NCBI GenBank assembly: GCA_965209015.1
Contig: OZ242367.1
Coordinates: 1,054,001 to 1,118,000, forward strand
Length of the DNA: 64,000 bases
Direction: 5' to 3'
Source of the DNA: Bin80 sp965209015
GTDB lineage: Bacteria > Bacteroidota > Rhodothermia > Rhodothermales > Bin80
Shown here piece after piece: positions 25,873-34,292 of the stretch. The notes under the pieces were generated by a model. That model made no database searches, was not told the DNA's origin, and was given only the letters and a program-made list of their open reading frames with translations. Position 1 is the first letter of the stretch. Each line of letters starts with the position of its first letter. A program made the translations under genes and the position numbers.

Positions 25873-27236
25873 TTAGTCAAACCCTCAATTACACTCTCAA
25901 AGAACTGCTTCCCAAAGTCTTCAACGCTACTCAATTTTGGACGACCATTCCTTGGCCGTATGGCAAATCGTTCCTTTCCTATTTCATAGCCAATCTCAAC
26001 AGTGCTTGGTAAATGACTCTCCTCCAAGTATTCTATCGGCTCATAGTGATAAGAGTTCTTTGGCGTTTCCCGCGCGATGTGAAGAGTGACAGCACATTTC
26101 TGTTTCATAGATTTTCTTGCACTTCCAAAGAAGAAAAGATATCTAACCGTGTCATCCCCTTTCTTAAAGTCAATTCGAAGAAACCAAGTTCGTTTAGCGG
26201 ATTCGTTAATGCGTAGAGCAGAATACTTCTCAAATTCTAGATTTCCATAATCCCTTATGCGCACGCTGGCACCATATGCTACATTGTTAATGGCAATCGC
26301 AGTCTGGTGAAGATGACTTTTTAATAGTTCCATTGCATTTTTCCATACCTCGTACTCGTTCTCAGCTTTTATCTTTTCAGACCGGGAATACTTCTCTCCA
26401 AGGTTTTTAGCCCACTCAATATGTTTTTCTTGCTCCTTAGCAGCTAGTTCATATTCCTCGAGGCTCTCTTCTATGCATTCACCAACAAGTGAAATAAAGG
26501 AACTCAGATCAGATCCTTGTGACTCTGCCAGTGTATCATAATAACGGATACGATCTTCCTTGGAAATGATTGCAATAGGGTAACCATACCGCATGAGCAT
26601 GAGATTCAGTATAAGACGTGCGACCCGGCCGTTCCCATCAATAAAGGGATGGATCATTACAAACCATGTATGAGCAACTGCGGCAGACAACAAGCCTGAT
26701 ACGCTTGCAAACTCTTCCCGACTTGGAGTGCTTGTGGCTGCGAGCCAAGACGTAAAGTCCTCCATTTGTGCTGGCACGGATTCTGGGCCAGGTGGCTTAT
26801 ATTCAGAACCACTAATCTCTACTGAAACCGATCGATAGCTACCAGCTTCGTCGGAAATGCTTCTGGGTACTAATTCATGTATCTGACGGATATCAGTTCC
26901 TGTAATTGGTTTAATGTTATTGCCTGCTATTTCCTCAAAAAAATCCAATGCGTGGGATAAATTTCTGGCTTCAGCTTGATCTTTGAGTGGAATGCCTGTT
27001 AGAGTGAGCCCCGATTCTACCACCTCCTGAGTCTCACCTACATTCAGCTTGTTCCCTTCAATTGCGTTGGAGTGATAGATATTTTTAATTCGGAAATACT
27101 TGCGAATCCGATGGAGGACTTCTGGAGAAAGGCTTCCCCTCATTCGCATAGCTTTCACACGATCGGCAAGGTTTTGAAAATTCGCAGGGCTCACATCATC
27201 ATAGCAATATGGTGTGTCAGGTATATCAACATGCAT
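25866..27236 (-). CDS. class II Fic-domain protein (probable AMP-transferase) with C-terminal extension
   Basis: 456 residues. N-terminal inhibitory helix S56-NAI-E60-G61, which matches (S/T)xxxE(G/N) and makes this a self-inhibited class II Fic protein. Fic core HPFIDGNGRVAR at 196-207 with the catalytic His196. Fic enzymes of this kind usually transfer AMP from ATP onto a Tyr, Thr or Ser of a target protein; the target is unknown. Residues about 290-456 form a C-terminal domain that I do not recognise (YEVWKNAMELL... to VEDFGKQFFES). The stop codon lies within the target duplication of the downstream IS21, so the reading frame is intact. No antitoxin partner is next to it. Confidence 0.9.
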   Translation of the reverse strand: MHVDIPDTPYCYDDVSPANFQNLADRVKAMRMRGSLSPEVLHRIRKYFRIKNIYHSNAIEGNKLNVGETQEVVESGLTLTGIPLKDQAEARNLSHALDFFEEIAGNNIKPITGTDIRQIHELVPRSISDEAGSYRSVSVEISGSEYKPPGPESVPAQMEDFTSWLAATSTPSREEFASVSGLLSAAVAHTWFVMIHPFIDGNGRVARLILNLMLMRYGYPIAIISKEDRIRYYDTLAESQGSDLSSFISLVGECIEESLEEYELAAKEQEKHIEWAKNLGEKYSRSEKIKAENEYEVWKNAMELLKSHLHQTAIAINNVAYGASVRIRDYGNLEFEKYSALRINESAKRTWFLRIDFKKGDDTVRYLFFFGSARKSMKQKCAVTLHIARETPKNSYHYEPIEYLEESHLPSTVEIGYEIGKERFAIRPRNGRPKLSSVEDFGKQFFESVIEGLTKA

Positions 27237-27877
27237 GATTGAATAGAGAACTAACTGAAAATGTACTGAAGGACTCTCCAGTCCCTCTTAACCTCAGCGC
27301 CATTAAAGACATCAGAGAGAAAATGTGAATTTTTTCTGTACAGCGACATAGAACGGTGATGCCCCGATAATTATTACCGTAGTTTAATTTGATCATACTA
27401 ACTGCAGGCAAAATACGACTATTCATCGTACAAGTGACATAAGTTTAAGCCTTTGTGGGTGTCCGAACAAATGAACCACCGATCCGCGGGAAGTGAGCCG
27501 CTAATTTCCAAAGAATTGGCTACCAAATCGGACAGGAAAGATGAACAAAGTATGTATGCAAGACGGGTTGCATAATGAGATTTACTCGATCTGCTACATA
27601 TTCAGATGAAATTGTCCGTCTATTCACCTATAATGGAAGAACAGAAGTTGAACGAGGAAAGTATGTGCTCGTATTTTCCATTATACCTGAATATACGTCA
27701 TTCTTCAAATCAGATCTGAAAAGGCTCCTTCACTTCATAAAATGGATCTTCGCCTTTAATTGTAGATTCAGTTGTAAATTTAGTTAATACTCGGAAGTAA
27801 TCTGCGGGATTTGGGAGATGTTCTCTTTTTCCTGTGAGGCTTGCGAGTCAACCATCCACTTAATCATTGATTGCCTC
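27237..27877. other. 641-bp gap: fic upstream region and IS relics
   Basis: The first ~220 bp are upstream of fic and should hold its promoter; no clear box. From 27460 to 27580 lies an inverted IS21 right-end relic. From 27723 a sequence similar to ISL3 ends (GGCTCCTTCACTTCATAAAA) may be the left end of the ISL3 fragment that follows. No credible gene; a 70-codon ORF at 27575 is unconvincing. Confidence 0.5.
27460..27580 (-). mobile_element. IS21 type A right-end relic
   Basis: Minus strand: the sequence after istB in the intact element (CTCATAATGCAACCCGTCTT at 25647) recurs here as CTCATTATGCAACCCGTCTT, followed by degenerate boxes 'ggcggctcac'-like and 'ggtggttcatttgttcgg'. The terminus has decayed to TGTCCGAAC. 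Confidence 0.6.
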
Positions 27878-28226
27878 ATGCCAACGACCTCCATAGATAA
27901 GAGTCTAGGCCTCCGAGCGCCCTGGAAGATTTTAGAGGATACGTATGATGACAAGGCCAAACGTAGAACGGTGACGTTGACGTGTCCAGACACCTCCTCG
28001 TTGCAGTGTCCAGAATGTGATAGGGTGTATTCTTTTTACGATTTACGCACGGAGCTGCAATGGCGTCACTTAGATACGTGCACATACCAGACGATCCTGG
28101 TCGCTCGGGTTCCTCGGATCAAGTGTTCTGCGCATGGGGTGAAGACGGTCCGGATTCCTTGGGCGGATCCGAGTTCTCGATATACGCATGACTTTGAGGC
28201 GTACGTGATTCGGTGGGCGAAGGAGG
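27878..28226 (+). pseudogene. ISL3 transposase N-terminal fragment
   Basis: From ATG 27878: MPTTSIDKSLGLRAPWKILE..., zinc-finger pattern CPECDRVYSFYD, RIKCSAHGVKTVRIPWADP. It ends after about 116 codons where an IS21 left end begins at 28227; the DDE core is absent. A different ISL3 subtype from the intact copy. The upstream end of the element may be at 27723. Confidence 0.8.
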
Positions 28227-28275
28227 TGAGTATTACGACGTAAGTGAGCCACTGAACACGATTGATGTGAGCCAA
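28227..28275 (+). mobile_element. IS21 type A left-end remnant
   Basis: TGAGTATTACGACGTAAGTG and the next two GTGAGCCA boxes are nearly identical to 23127-23175. Only the terminus is left; it cuts the ISL3 fragment. Confidence 0.75.
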
Positions 28276-28351
28276 CTGCCTATTCCGGTGTATTGAGACA
28301 CCCAATCTGCTCTATTGGGACACCTGCGTATTCCGCTCAGCTGGGACACCG
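28276..28351. repeat. IS21-like terminal repeats, third subtype
   Basis: Iterated units 'tattccg...attgggacacc' (three copies with variation), like those at 6060-6149 and 7230-7296. An orphan end without transposase. Confidence 0.45.
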
Positions 28352-28613
28352 AATCCTCTTGACGTCTAACCATGGTTCCGAAAGATGCGCCCTGCAAAAT
28401 TTCACGCATTTTGTTGCATGGAAGGAATATGAGTGAAACTTAGTTTTCCAAACGAGATTGATGTTGCCAGAGTACTGAGGTTGAATTCTGGCACAATTTT
28501 GATCTGAATATACAGATGTGTGCATCATAAAAGTAGAATTGCCAAGAATATTCAATATCAGCAACTTGCTTACAGGAGTGCATGCCTAAAGATAACAAGA
28601 AACGCCACACTCA
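28352..28613. other. intergenic region between mobile debris and minus-strand operon
   Basis: Marks the border from accessory to conserved DNA. A 7-bp stem TGCCAGA/TCTGGCA with a long loop at about 28471-28499 has no T-run and is a weak terminator candidate for the minus-strand operon. Confidence 0.4.
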
Positions 28614-29870
28614 TTAATTAACCATAATTTCAAGGAACAGTGTTGAATCCATACGGATAGACGCAATAGAGCGTAGAGCATCTATAAACGAAGTATCAGT
28701 TTCAAGTGATTGGATTGACTGAGCTAAGTAGGCTCTCGTTGAATTTGCAACCTCTTCGCGAACAATTTTATCTTTCTCTAAACCAAGATCTGATGCAGCT
28801 ATTGCAAGTGCCTCGTTTCGGATGGCGCGCCCTAATGATGCAGCCGGGTTGGAGGTTGCCTCAGAAAGTGGAAGACCGGGAAACCAGAAGAAATAATCCT
28901 CTGCTGTAAATGTATGGCTGCTCCCGTTCATTGAATAGGTCGCAAGAGCGGTCGTAGGCATAAGTGTAAGCGGAGGGGTATCAAAGTTCGTGTCTATGGT
29001 AACCGATGAGTTCGTCAATCTCCCAAGAGCAGAACTTAGCGAACGAACCCCGTTAGGGATCACCTGCACATTTCGATCCTCCATAAATGATCGGATAAAA
29101 TGATCCCCTTCAAGTCTTCTCTTACGGACCCGGAGGAGACTAGTAATTCCTGTTTTTCGATTTTGGAATTCCGATTCAGAAATAATTGGTGCTTGGATTC
29201 GATCCTCCACTCGAATAATATGCCATCCCACTCGACTGCGTATTGGCGTTGAAAAGCCTCCCTTCTCTAACTCAAAGGCAGCCTCGGCAATCGCATCATC
29301 CACTTGGAAATACCGTATTTCTCCAAGCCATCCAGCGGTAGAATCAAATGTTTCGGTTCCAAAGGATCGCTGAGCTTCATCAAGGAATGAGTGGCCGTCC
29401 TCTAGCCGGGTATGAGCGGCGCGGGCATCCGTTTCATTACGATAGAAGAGATGTCGGGCGGTCACAGGTTGTTTATACTTTGCAAATGCCTGACGAACCT
29501 CATACTCTTCTAATGGCGGGAGTCGTTCAACGAATTCAAGTTCGTAAAAGCGTCCTCCCATAGCACTCCTGAAGGCAAGTTCTTCATGTTCGGAGAGCAG
29601 TGAATCTGAGTCTAGATTTCTTCGGAGAGCTTCTTCGTACCAAAGGTGATCTTCAATGAGTTGATCCAGGTGAGTATAACGGGCTTCTGGGATGTCATTC
29701 ATACCGCTCTGGATCAAGAATCGTACATACGAACGCTCAAAATCATTGACGGTGATGGAATGCCCATTGATGGTAGCCAATACGGACTCTTGCTGTGACG
29801 GAGAGCTCGAGCACCCGGCAAGGAAAAAGAGGAATAGAGCAGAAAAAATCCAAGAGCTAGAAGTACACAC
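28614..29870 (-). CDS. parvulin-type peptidyl-prolyl isomerase lipoprotein
   Basis: 418 residues. Lipoprotein signal with lipobox LAGC (Cys at about 19). A SurA/PrsA-like helical N-terminal region is followed by a rotamase domain (VTARHLFYRNETDARAA ... GWLGEIRYF ... GFSTPIRSRVGWHIIRVEDR, about residues 135-220). It should assist folding of exported or outer-membrane proteins in the periplasm. Last gene of a unit in which all neighbours overlap; it starts 14 bp inside the PorV-like gene, so it probably serves the products of that unit. Confidence 0.85.
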   Translation of the reverse strand: MCTSSSWIFSALFLFFLAGCSSSPSQQESVLATINGHSITVNDFERSYVRFLIQSGMNDIPEARYTHLDQLIEDHLWYEEALRRNLDSDSLLSEHEELAFRSAMGGRFYELEFVERLPPLEEYEVRQAFAKYKQPVTARHLFYRNETDARAAHTRLEDGHSFLDEAQRSFGTETFDSTAGWLGEIRYFQVDDAIAEAAFELEKGGFSTPIRSRVGWHIIRVEDRIQAPIISESEFQNRKTGITSLLRVRKRRLEGDHFIRSFMEDRNVQVIPNGVRSLSSALGRLTNSSVTIDTNFDTPPLTLMPTTALATYSMNGSSHTFTAEDYFFWFPGLPLSEATSNPAASLGRAIRNEALAIAASDLGLEKDKIVREEVANSTRAYLAQSIQSLETDTSFIDALRSIASIRMDSTLFLEIMVN

Positions 29871-30915
29871 GAAAATCTACCACCTGTGTTTGCCCAAGAA
29901 GGTTGAATGGCGTGTATGCGTAATCAAATCCCAAACGAGAACCGAAAGCTCGTATATCTAGTCCGGCCCCAAAGGTCAAATGACTGTCCACATCGTCAAT
30001 AAATAAATCCTTGTAACCAGCGCGAAGATCAAAGTTGAAGGTTCGATTGTGGATCCGTAATTGAGCGCCTATATCACTATTTAAGCTGTTATCGTTACTC
30101 TGCTGAATATCTGCTAAGGCAGAAAATTCTGTCATTCCGGTCTGTACAACTGGCACAGCGATGCCAAACTTGAACGAAAGAGGTAGATCCCATGAATCCA
30201 TTTCAATTCGAGCAGGAATATCAGGATTATTACCATTATTCGTTTCATCTATATCAACGAAGACAATACTGTTAACACCAGACATCTGCATTTTGCCTCC
30301 AAAATTCTGGATTGAAGCGGCCAGAGTAAGACCACGCAGATATTCAGATTGAAAAACAAATCCAATGTCAAAGCCAATCGTGCTGGCTGTCATATCCCGG
30401 ATCTGCTGACGCACATGCTTGGCGGTGGCACCAAAATAGAAAGAATTGGTCAGTGGCTGAGCGTAACTTAGTCCGATACTAAAATCATTCGCACGGAAAG
30501 TTTCGCCGGAGCCCTCAGGGAACGCGATAGTTCGGACGACCATATCTCCATAATTCACACCAGCGACACTAAGTCCCAATATACGATCGCCGTATACAGG
30601 AACTACAATAGATGCAGCGTTGTAGCTGATGTCTGCCAACCAACGCGAGTGCGACAAAAATATACTCCCAGCAGAAGAGTGAGTATCATAAGATCTAGCA
30701 GCTCCTGCAGGGTTCCAGAAGAGTGCATCCGCACCAGTTGCAAGGGCAGTATATGCATGGCCAAGTGCTTGCCCCCGCGCCCCTGTCCCAATCGTGAGAA
30801 AGCTGGCAGCCGTGGTTCCAGTTCGGCTTTGTGCAAAAATTTCTATCGAACCGCAAAACAGAATTGCCAACAGTAGTGCAATGCAAGAAGCAACATTAAG
30901 TGACCGATAGATCAT
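29857..30915 (-). CDS. PorV/PorQ-family outer-membrane barrel
   Basis: 352 residues. Signal peptide ending ...SIEIFAQS. The family start TAASFLTIGTGARGQALGHA...GADALFWNPAGAA is unmistakable. FadL-like barrel with C-terminal strand VVDFRVYF. PorV proteins carry T9SS cargo from the translocon to the attachment complex; PorQ-type relatives do similar jobs. It overlaps the upstream 1126-residue cargo-like gene by 4 bp (ATGA), suggesting a dedicated carrier for that product. Confidence 0.9.
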   Translation of the reverse strand: MIYRSLNVASCIALLLAILFCGSIEIFAQSRTGTTAASFLTIGTGARGQALGHAYTALATGADALFWNPAGAARSYDTHSSAGSIFLSHSRWLADISYNAASIVVPVYGDRILGLSVAGVNYGDMVVRTIAFPEGSGETFRANDFSIGLSYAQPLTNSFYFGATAKHVRQQIRDMTASTIGFDIGFVFQSEYLRGLTLAASIQNFGGKMQMSGVNSIVFVDIDETNNGNNPDIPARIEMDSWDLPLSFKFGIAVPVVQTGMTEFSALADIQQSNDNSLNSDIGAQLRIHNRTFNFDLRAGYKDLFIDDVDSHLTFGAGLDIRAFGSRLGFDYAYTPFNLLGQTQVVDFRVYF

Positions 30916-33900
30916 TTGACCAGAGCAAATTTACCCACATGTTCACCAATACCGAGGGCTTCTACATGGAATACATATACACCAAATGCAATATCCTGCT
31001 GTTCTTCAGTTCGGAGATCCCACCACTGTGAACCATCATTTGTCACGCTGTCATGATCCAGTGTGCGGATGAGCTCTCCTCGGATATTGAAGATACGGAT
31101 GGTACATTGCGGAGGAAGATTGATAAATTGAACCCGGCGCTCCCCGCGTCCTTCAATTTGGCTCCTTGGTTCAAATGAAGAAGTGCCAACATAAGGATTT
31201 GGAACAACAGCAATTTGATCTAATTCGTTACGGGCTTGTTCTGAATCAATAAACGAGGAGCGTAAAGTAAATTGAAAAAAGTCTCCAGTAGCAAATGGCT
31301 TTTTACTTGAAATATGAAAGGAGTTACCCGAGGTAGGGGGAGTAGAAGTTCGACTCCCATCAGCGTCAAATTTGATCCGATAGCGAAAACGCCAACCACC
31401 TCTACCACCCGGCCGTTCCGCAATGATCGCTTCATCGCCAGCATCAAAAGTACGGTTGTCATTCTTATCCAGCATGAAGAGTTCCGCCGGAATATTTTTT
31501 GTAGTGTTGATGACAAAAATTGGAACTTCCTCGCGTAAGTATCCAAAAAATCGTGGAGAGCGATAGAGAGAGTCATCGGGAGATACCCAGATGAGTTTAT
31601 AGTCATCTGGAGAAGCACGAAAGGCCGATGTGGTATCCCGGTCTACGGAAGCAATCCAATTTGTAGAATACCCGTCAAGGGATCGAGGGTCAACATCGTA
31701 GATCTCATTCTGGGTACCTTCATTTACAAGGTAGCCTGTCCGAAGGAGATCAATTTGACAGCCGATCGGAGATGGACAGTCAACATTATCAACTTCAATG
31801 ATGAATCCAGAAGTTGGTGGGGTAGATTCAACGAGCGGAGAAGGGGCAATGAGAGTTTCCCCATTTACAATATTTACAACTTCATAAGCACTGGTTTGAT
31901 ACAAATCAGAATTCTCCGAAATCAACTCGCTAAAAAAGGAGATTCGATAGACTCCCTCAAAATTAGCCTGCTCTTCCTGAATCACGCGCACCGAGATAGA
32001 TCCTGACCCGATCCCTTCGGTTACGCGACTTAGATCTTCATTGGCACCACCCTCAACAAATCCAACTGGGGTGGATCTGGGAGTCACAGCCGCTGCATTC
32101 TGAGAGAATCCGGTCAAACGGCCGGCTTGATTCACACTAATGTTAAACGAATTTTCTTGAGGATCAATGGACTCTTTGGTTGGATCATCTGGATCACGGA
32201 GTCCACGATCGTACGCAACCAAGGCATAATAATACGTGATTCCATTGGTCACCTCTTCATCAATATAAAAGTACTGAAGACCCGAGTTGTCACCGAGATA
32301 GTATACGGCTTCACCTTCCAGAACCGTGATGGATCCTTCAATATTGTTATCCAGATCCCACTGTGCAATTGGCTTAAAAAAAGTGGCAACGCCATCAACA
32401 TTCGTGATCGTCCGTGCATCAAAAAGTAGAGGATCCGTACCTTTGTAGAGCTTGAAACCCTCAAAATCAAATTCTTGAGTAAAGCGGTCAAAACTTCGCA
32501 CGGCAACGGTATCCCAGCTCAATACTACACGTCCATCCCCAGGGACAGCGGTCAACGAAGGCAGAAAAGGAGGCTGAGCAAAGTTGTAGTCAGCATTAAA
32601 TATACTCTGGGCCGTACGGCGATTTTTGAAAAAGTCGCGCTCATCCTCTCCAAAAATCCACGCCGTAGAAAAAAAGTTCGTTCCCTCAGGTTCCAATCCA
32701 ACAGGACCAGAAGAGAAGAGGATGAATGGTTCAAGATCAGCCTTGAAAGCTTCGGGTTTTGTACCAAGGGGGAACTGAGCGAAGTTGATGATCCGATCCC
32801 ACATCCATGCATCCTCTCGCAAATTATCACCACTTTCATAAAATGGTCTCGTCTGAAGATCGAATCCCGTAAGTCCTACTTGATCGGACTCGTCAATATC
32901 TAGCTCGTCAAAATTCGGCTCTCCAGGTGTAGGAATTCCATCCGCCTCTCCATCATCTGGACCTGGATATCCCAGGTCAAAAGGTCCTTGGCCATCCCGT
33001 CCAACATCATTATTGAGCGCCTCACCAGGATCAAGTATCCCGTTTCCATTGTCGTCAGAAAACCCAACCCAGTCCAAGTTTTCATCCCCAGTCCACCAAC
33101 GTCCGGCAATATATGCCGGGCGCAATTCAAGGGGACCATAGTAGGCTTCAAAATTACCAAGATTATACCTTGAAGCGGCGGCCATCAGAATTTGTTGCTG
33201 CCCCTCCACGAGGGTCCCCGTACCACCAAATCGGGACTCATCTGTCATTCCATCTTCGTCATTGTCTTCTCCATCTCTTGGCCGGGCAGGACTCTCAAGG
33301 AAAGCAAAGCCTGTATATCCTAAGGGGTAATTTCCACCAGTAGGACGTGTCCCAATCCCATCTTGATCCCAGCCGTAGGCCACATCTTGTTGGGGATCAA
33401 ACGCAGCATTTTCGTCTCCTTCCTCATTCCCCAAACCATAGTCCATGATCTGTCCCAAATACAAATCAGAGTGTGTCTTATCGGTAACGTTAGTAATACG
33501 GTACAAAATAAACATCAGATCCTCGGCGAGGACATTGGCCCACTGAAATAGACGAACTTGTGCTTGCAGTCCCATGCCCCCAATGGTTGAATCTTCGCTA
33601 CTGGCATAGTAAACACCGTACTCGCTGTTCGGTCTTTGCGTCTCAGGATCAAGGGCATATTCCATGTCGGTGAAGTCATCCATCACATAGAAACTCTCTA
33701 AGTCTGCATTGAAAACACCTCGACCGAAAAAACCGTTCCAATTTCCAGGCCAGCCAGGATCATCAGGATTGTTCAGGCGGTCAGGCCAGAAACTTGGCCA
33801 AGAATTGGGATCATCACTTAGCGCGGGAGTGGGAGTTCGCTGCCCCGTGATTGGATCCAAGCGGTTCACGTTCATGAATCCAGGTAGGGGGGTCCATCCC

Positions 33901-34292
33901 CAGAGTGATCCATCTGGACTTAATCGCTTGCCAAAATCCCGATAAGTCAGAATAACTGGATTGAGAGTGGTATCCTCGGAAGCATCTGGAAAAAACTCTA
34001 GCCATTTCATGCGTTCGCCAGGAACTTGGCCCGCCACCATGATCCCAACCCCATCAATATGACGGCCTCCAATCCCACGTGGCCATATTCCCCACGGGAG
34101 ATCATTCCATCGTGCAAGTTCGCCATGATTGCGAAAATTGGTTTCAATTAGATTTCCATCCATTACACCACGAGCAATCAATGTCTCATCCCCTCGAAGG
34201 TCAGAGGAAATATTTTGTGCAGACACAAATTTGGGCGATAGATAGAGGAAGCTCAGAAGCAGAGCAAAACCGAGGATGGCTGTATTCCTCAT
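30912..34292 (-). CDS. large secreted protein with T9SS-type C-terminus
   Basis: 1126 residues. Signal peptide MRNTAILGFALLLSFLYLSP...SAQ. The N-terminal half is rich in Trp and Gly with several Asp-rich calcium-type loops (DNDEDGMTDE, DDNGNGILDPGE, PNFDELDIDESDQ). A fibronectin type III-like stretch lies at about 575-690 (GDGRVVLSWDTVAV ... TYYYALVAYD). The last ~90 residues (IRIFNIRGELIRTLDHD ... FGVYVFHVEALG ... KFALVK) form a T9SS sorting domain. Likely a surface protein; function unknown. Start and stop overlap both neighbours. Confidence 0.85.
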   Translation of the reverse strand: MRNTAILGFALLLSFLYLSPKFVSAQNISSDLRGDETLIARGVMDGNLIETNFRNHGELARWNDLPWGIWPRGIGGRHIDGVGIMVAGQVPGERMKWLEFFPDASEDTTLNPVILTYRDFGKRLSPDGSLWGWTPLPGFMNVNRLDPITGQRTPTPALSDDPNSWPSFWPDRLNNPDDPGWPGNWNGFFGRGVFNADLESFYVMDDFTDMEYALDPETQRPNSEYGVYYASSEDSTIGGMGLQAQVRLFQWANVLAEDLMFILYRITNVTDKTHSDLYLGQIMDYGLGNEEGDENAAFDPQQDVAYGWDQDGIGTRPTGGNYPLGYTGFAFLESPARPRDGEDNDEDGMTDESRFGGTGTLVEGQQQILMAAASRYNLGNFEAYYGPLELRPAYIAGRWWTGDENLDWVGFSDDNGNGILDPGEALNNDVGRDGQGPFDLGYPGPDDGEADGIPTPGEPNFDELDIDESDQVGLTGFDLQTRPFYESGDNLREDAWMWDRIINFAQFPLGTKPEAFKADLEPFILFSSGPVGLEPEGTNFFSTAWIFGEDERDFFKNRRTAQSIFNADYNFAQPPFLPSLTAVPGDGRVVLSWDTVAVRSFDRFTQEFDFEGFKLYKGTDPLLFDARTITNVDGVATFFKPIAQWDLDNNIEGSITVLEGEAVYYLGDNSGLQYFYIDEEVTNGITYYYALVAYDRGLRDPDDPTKESIDPQENSFNISVNQAGRLTGFSQNAAAVTPRSTPVGFVEGGANEDLSRVTEGIGSGSISVRVIQEEQANFEGVYRISFFSELISENSDLYQTSAYEVVNIVNGETLIAPSPLVESTPPTSGFIIEVDNVDCPSPIGCQIDLLRTGYLVNEGTQNEIYDVDPRSLDGYSTNWIASVDRDTTSAFRASPDDYKLIWVSPDDSLYRSPRFFGYLREEVPIFVINTTKNIPAELFMLDKNDNRTFDAGDEAIIAERPGGRGGWRFRYRIKFDADGSRTSTPPTSGNSFHISSKKPFATGDFFQFTLRSSFIDSEQARNELDQIAVVPNPYVGTSSFEPRSQIEGRGERRVQFINLPPQCTIRIFNIRGELIRTLDHDSVTNDGSQWWDLRTEEQQDIAFGVYVFHVEALGIGEHVGKFALVK

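Noticed and set aside
25652..25876. Plus-strand ORF with repeated GGSHRSYSVAPIVR
   Set aside because: It is just the translation of the IS21 right-end repeats.
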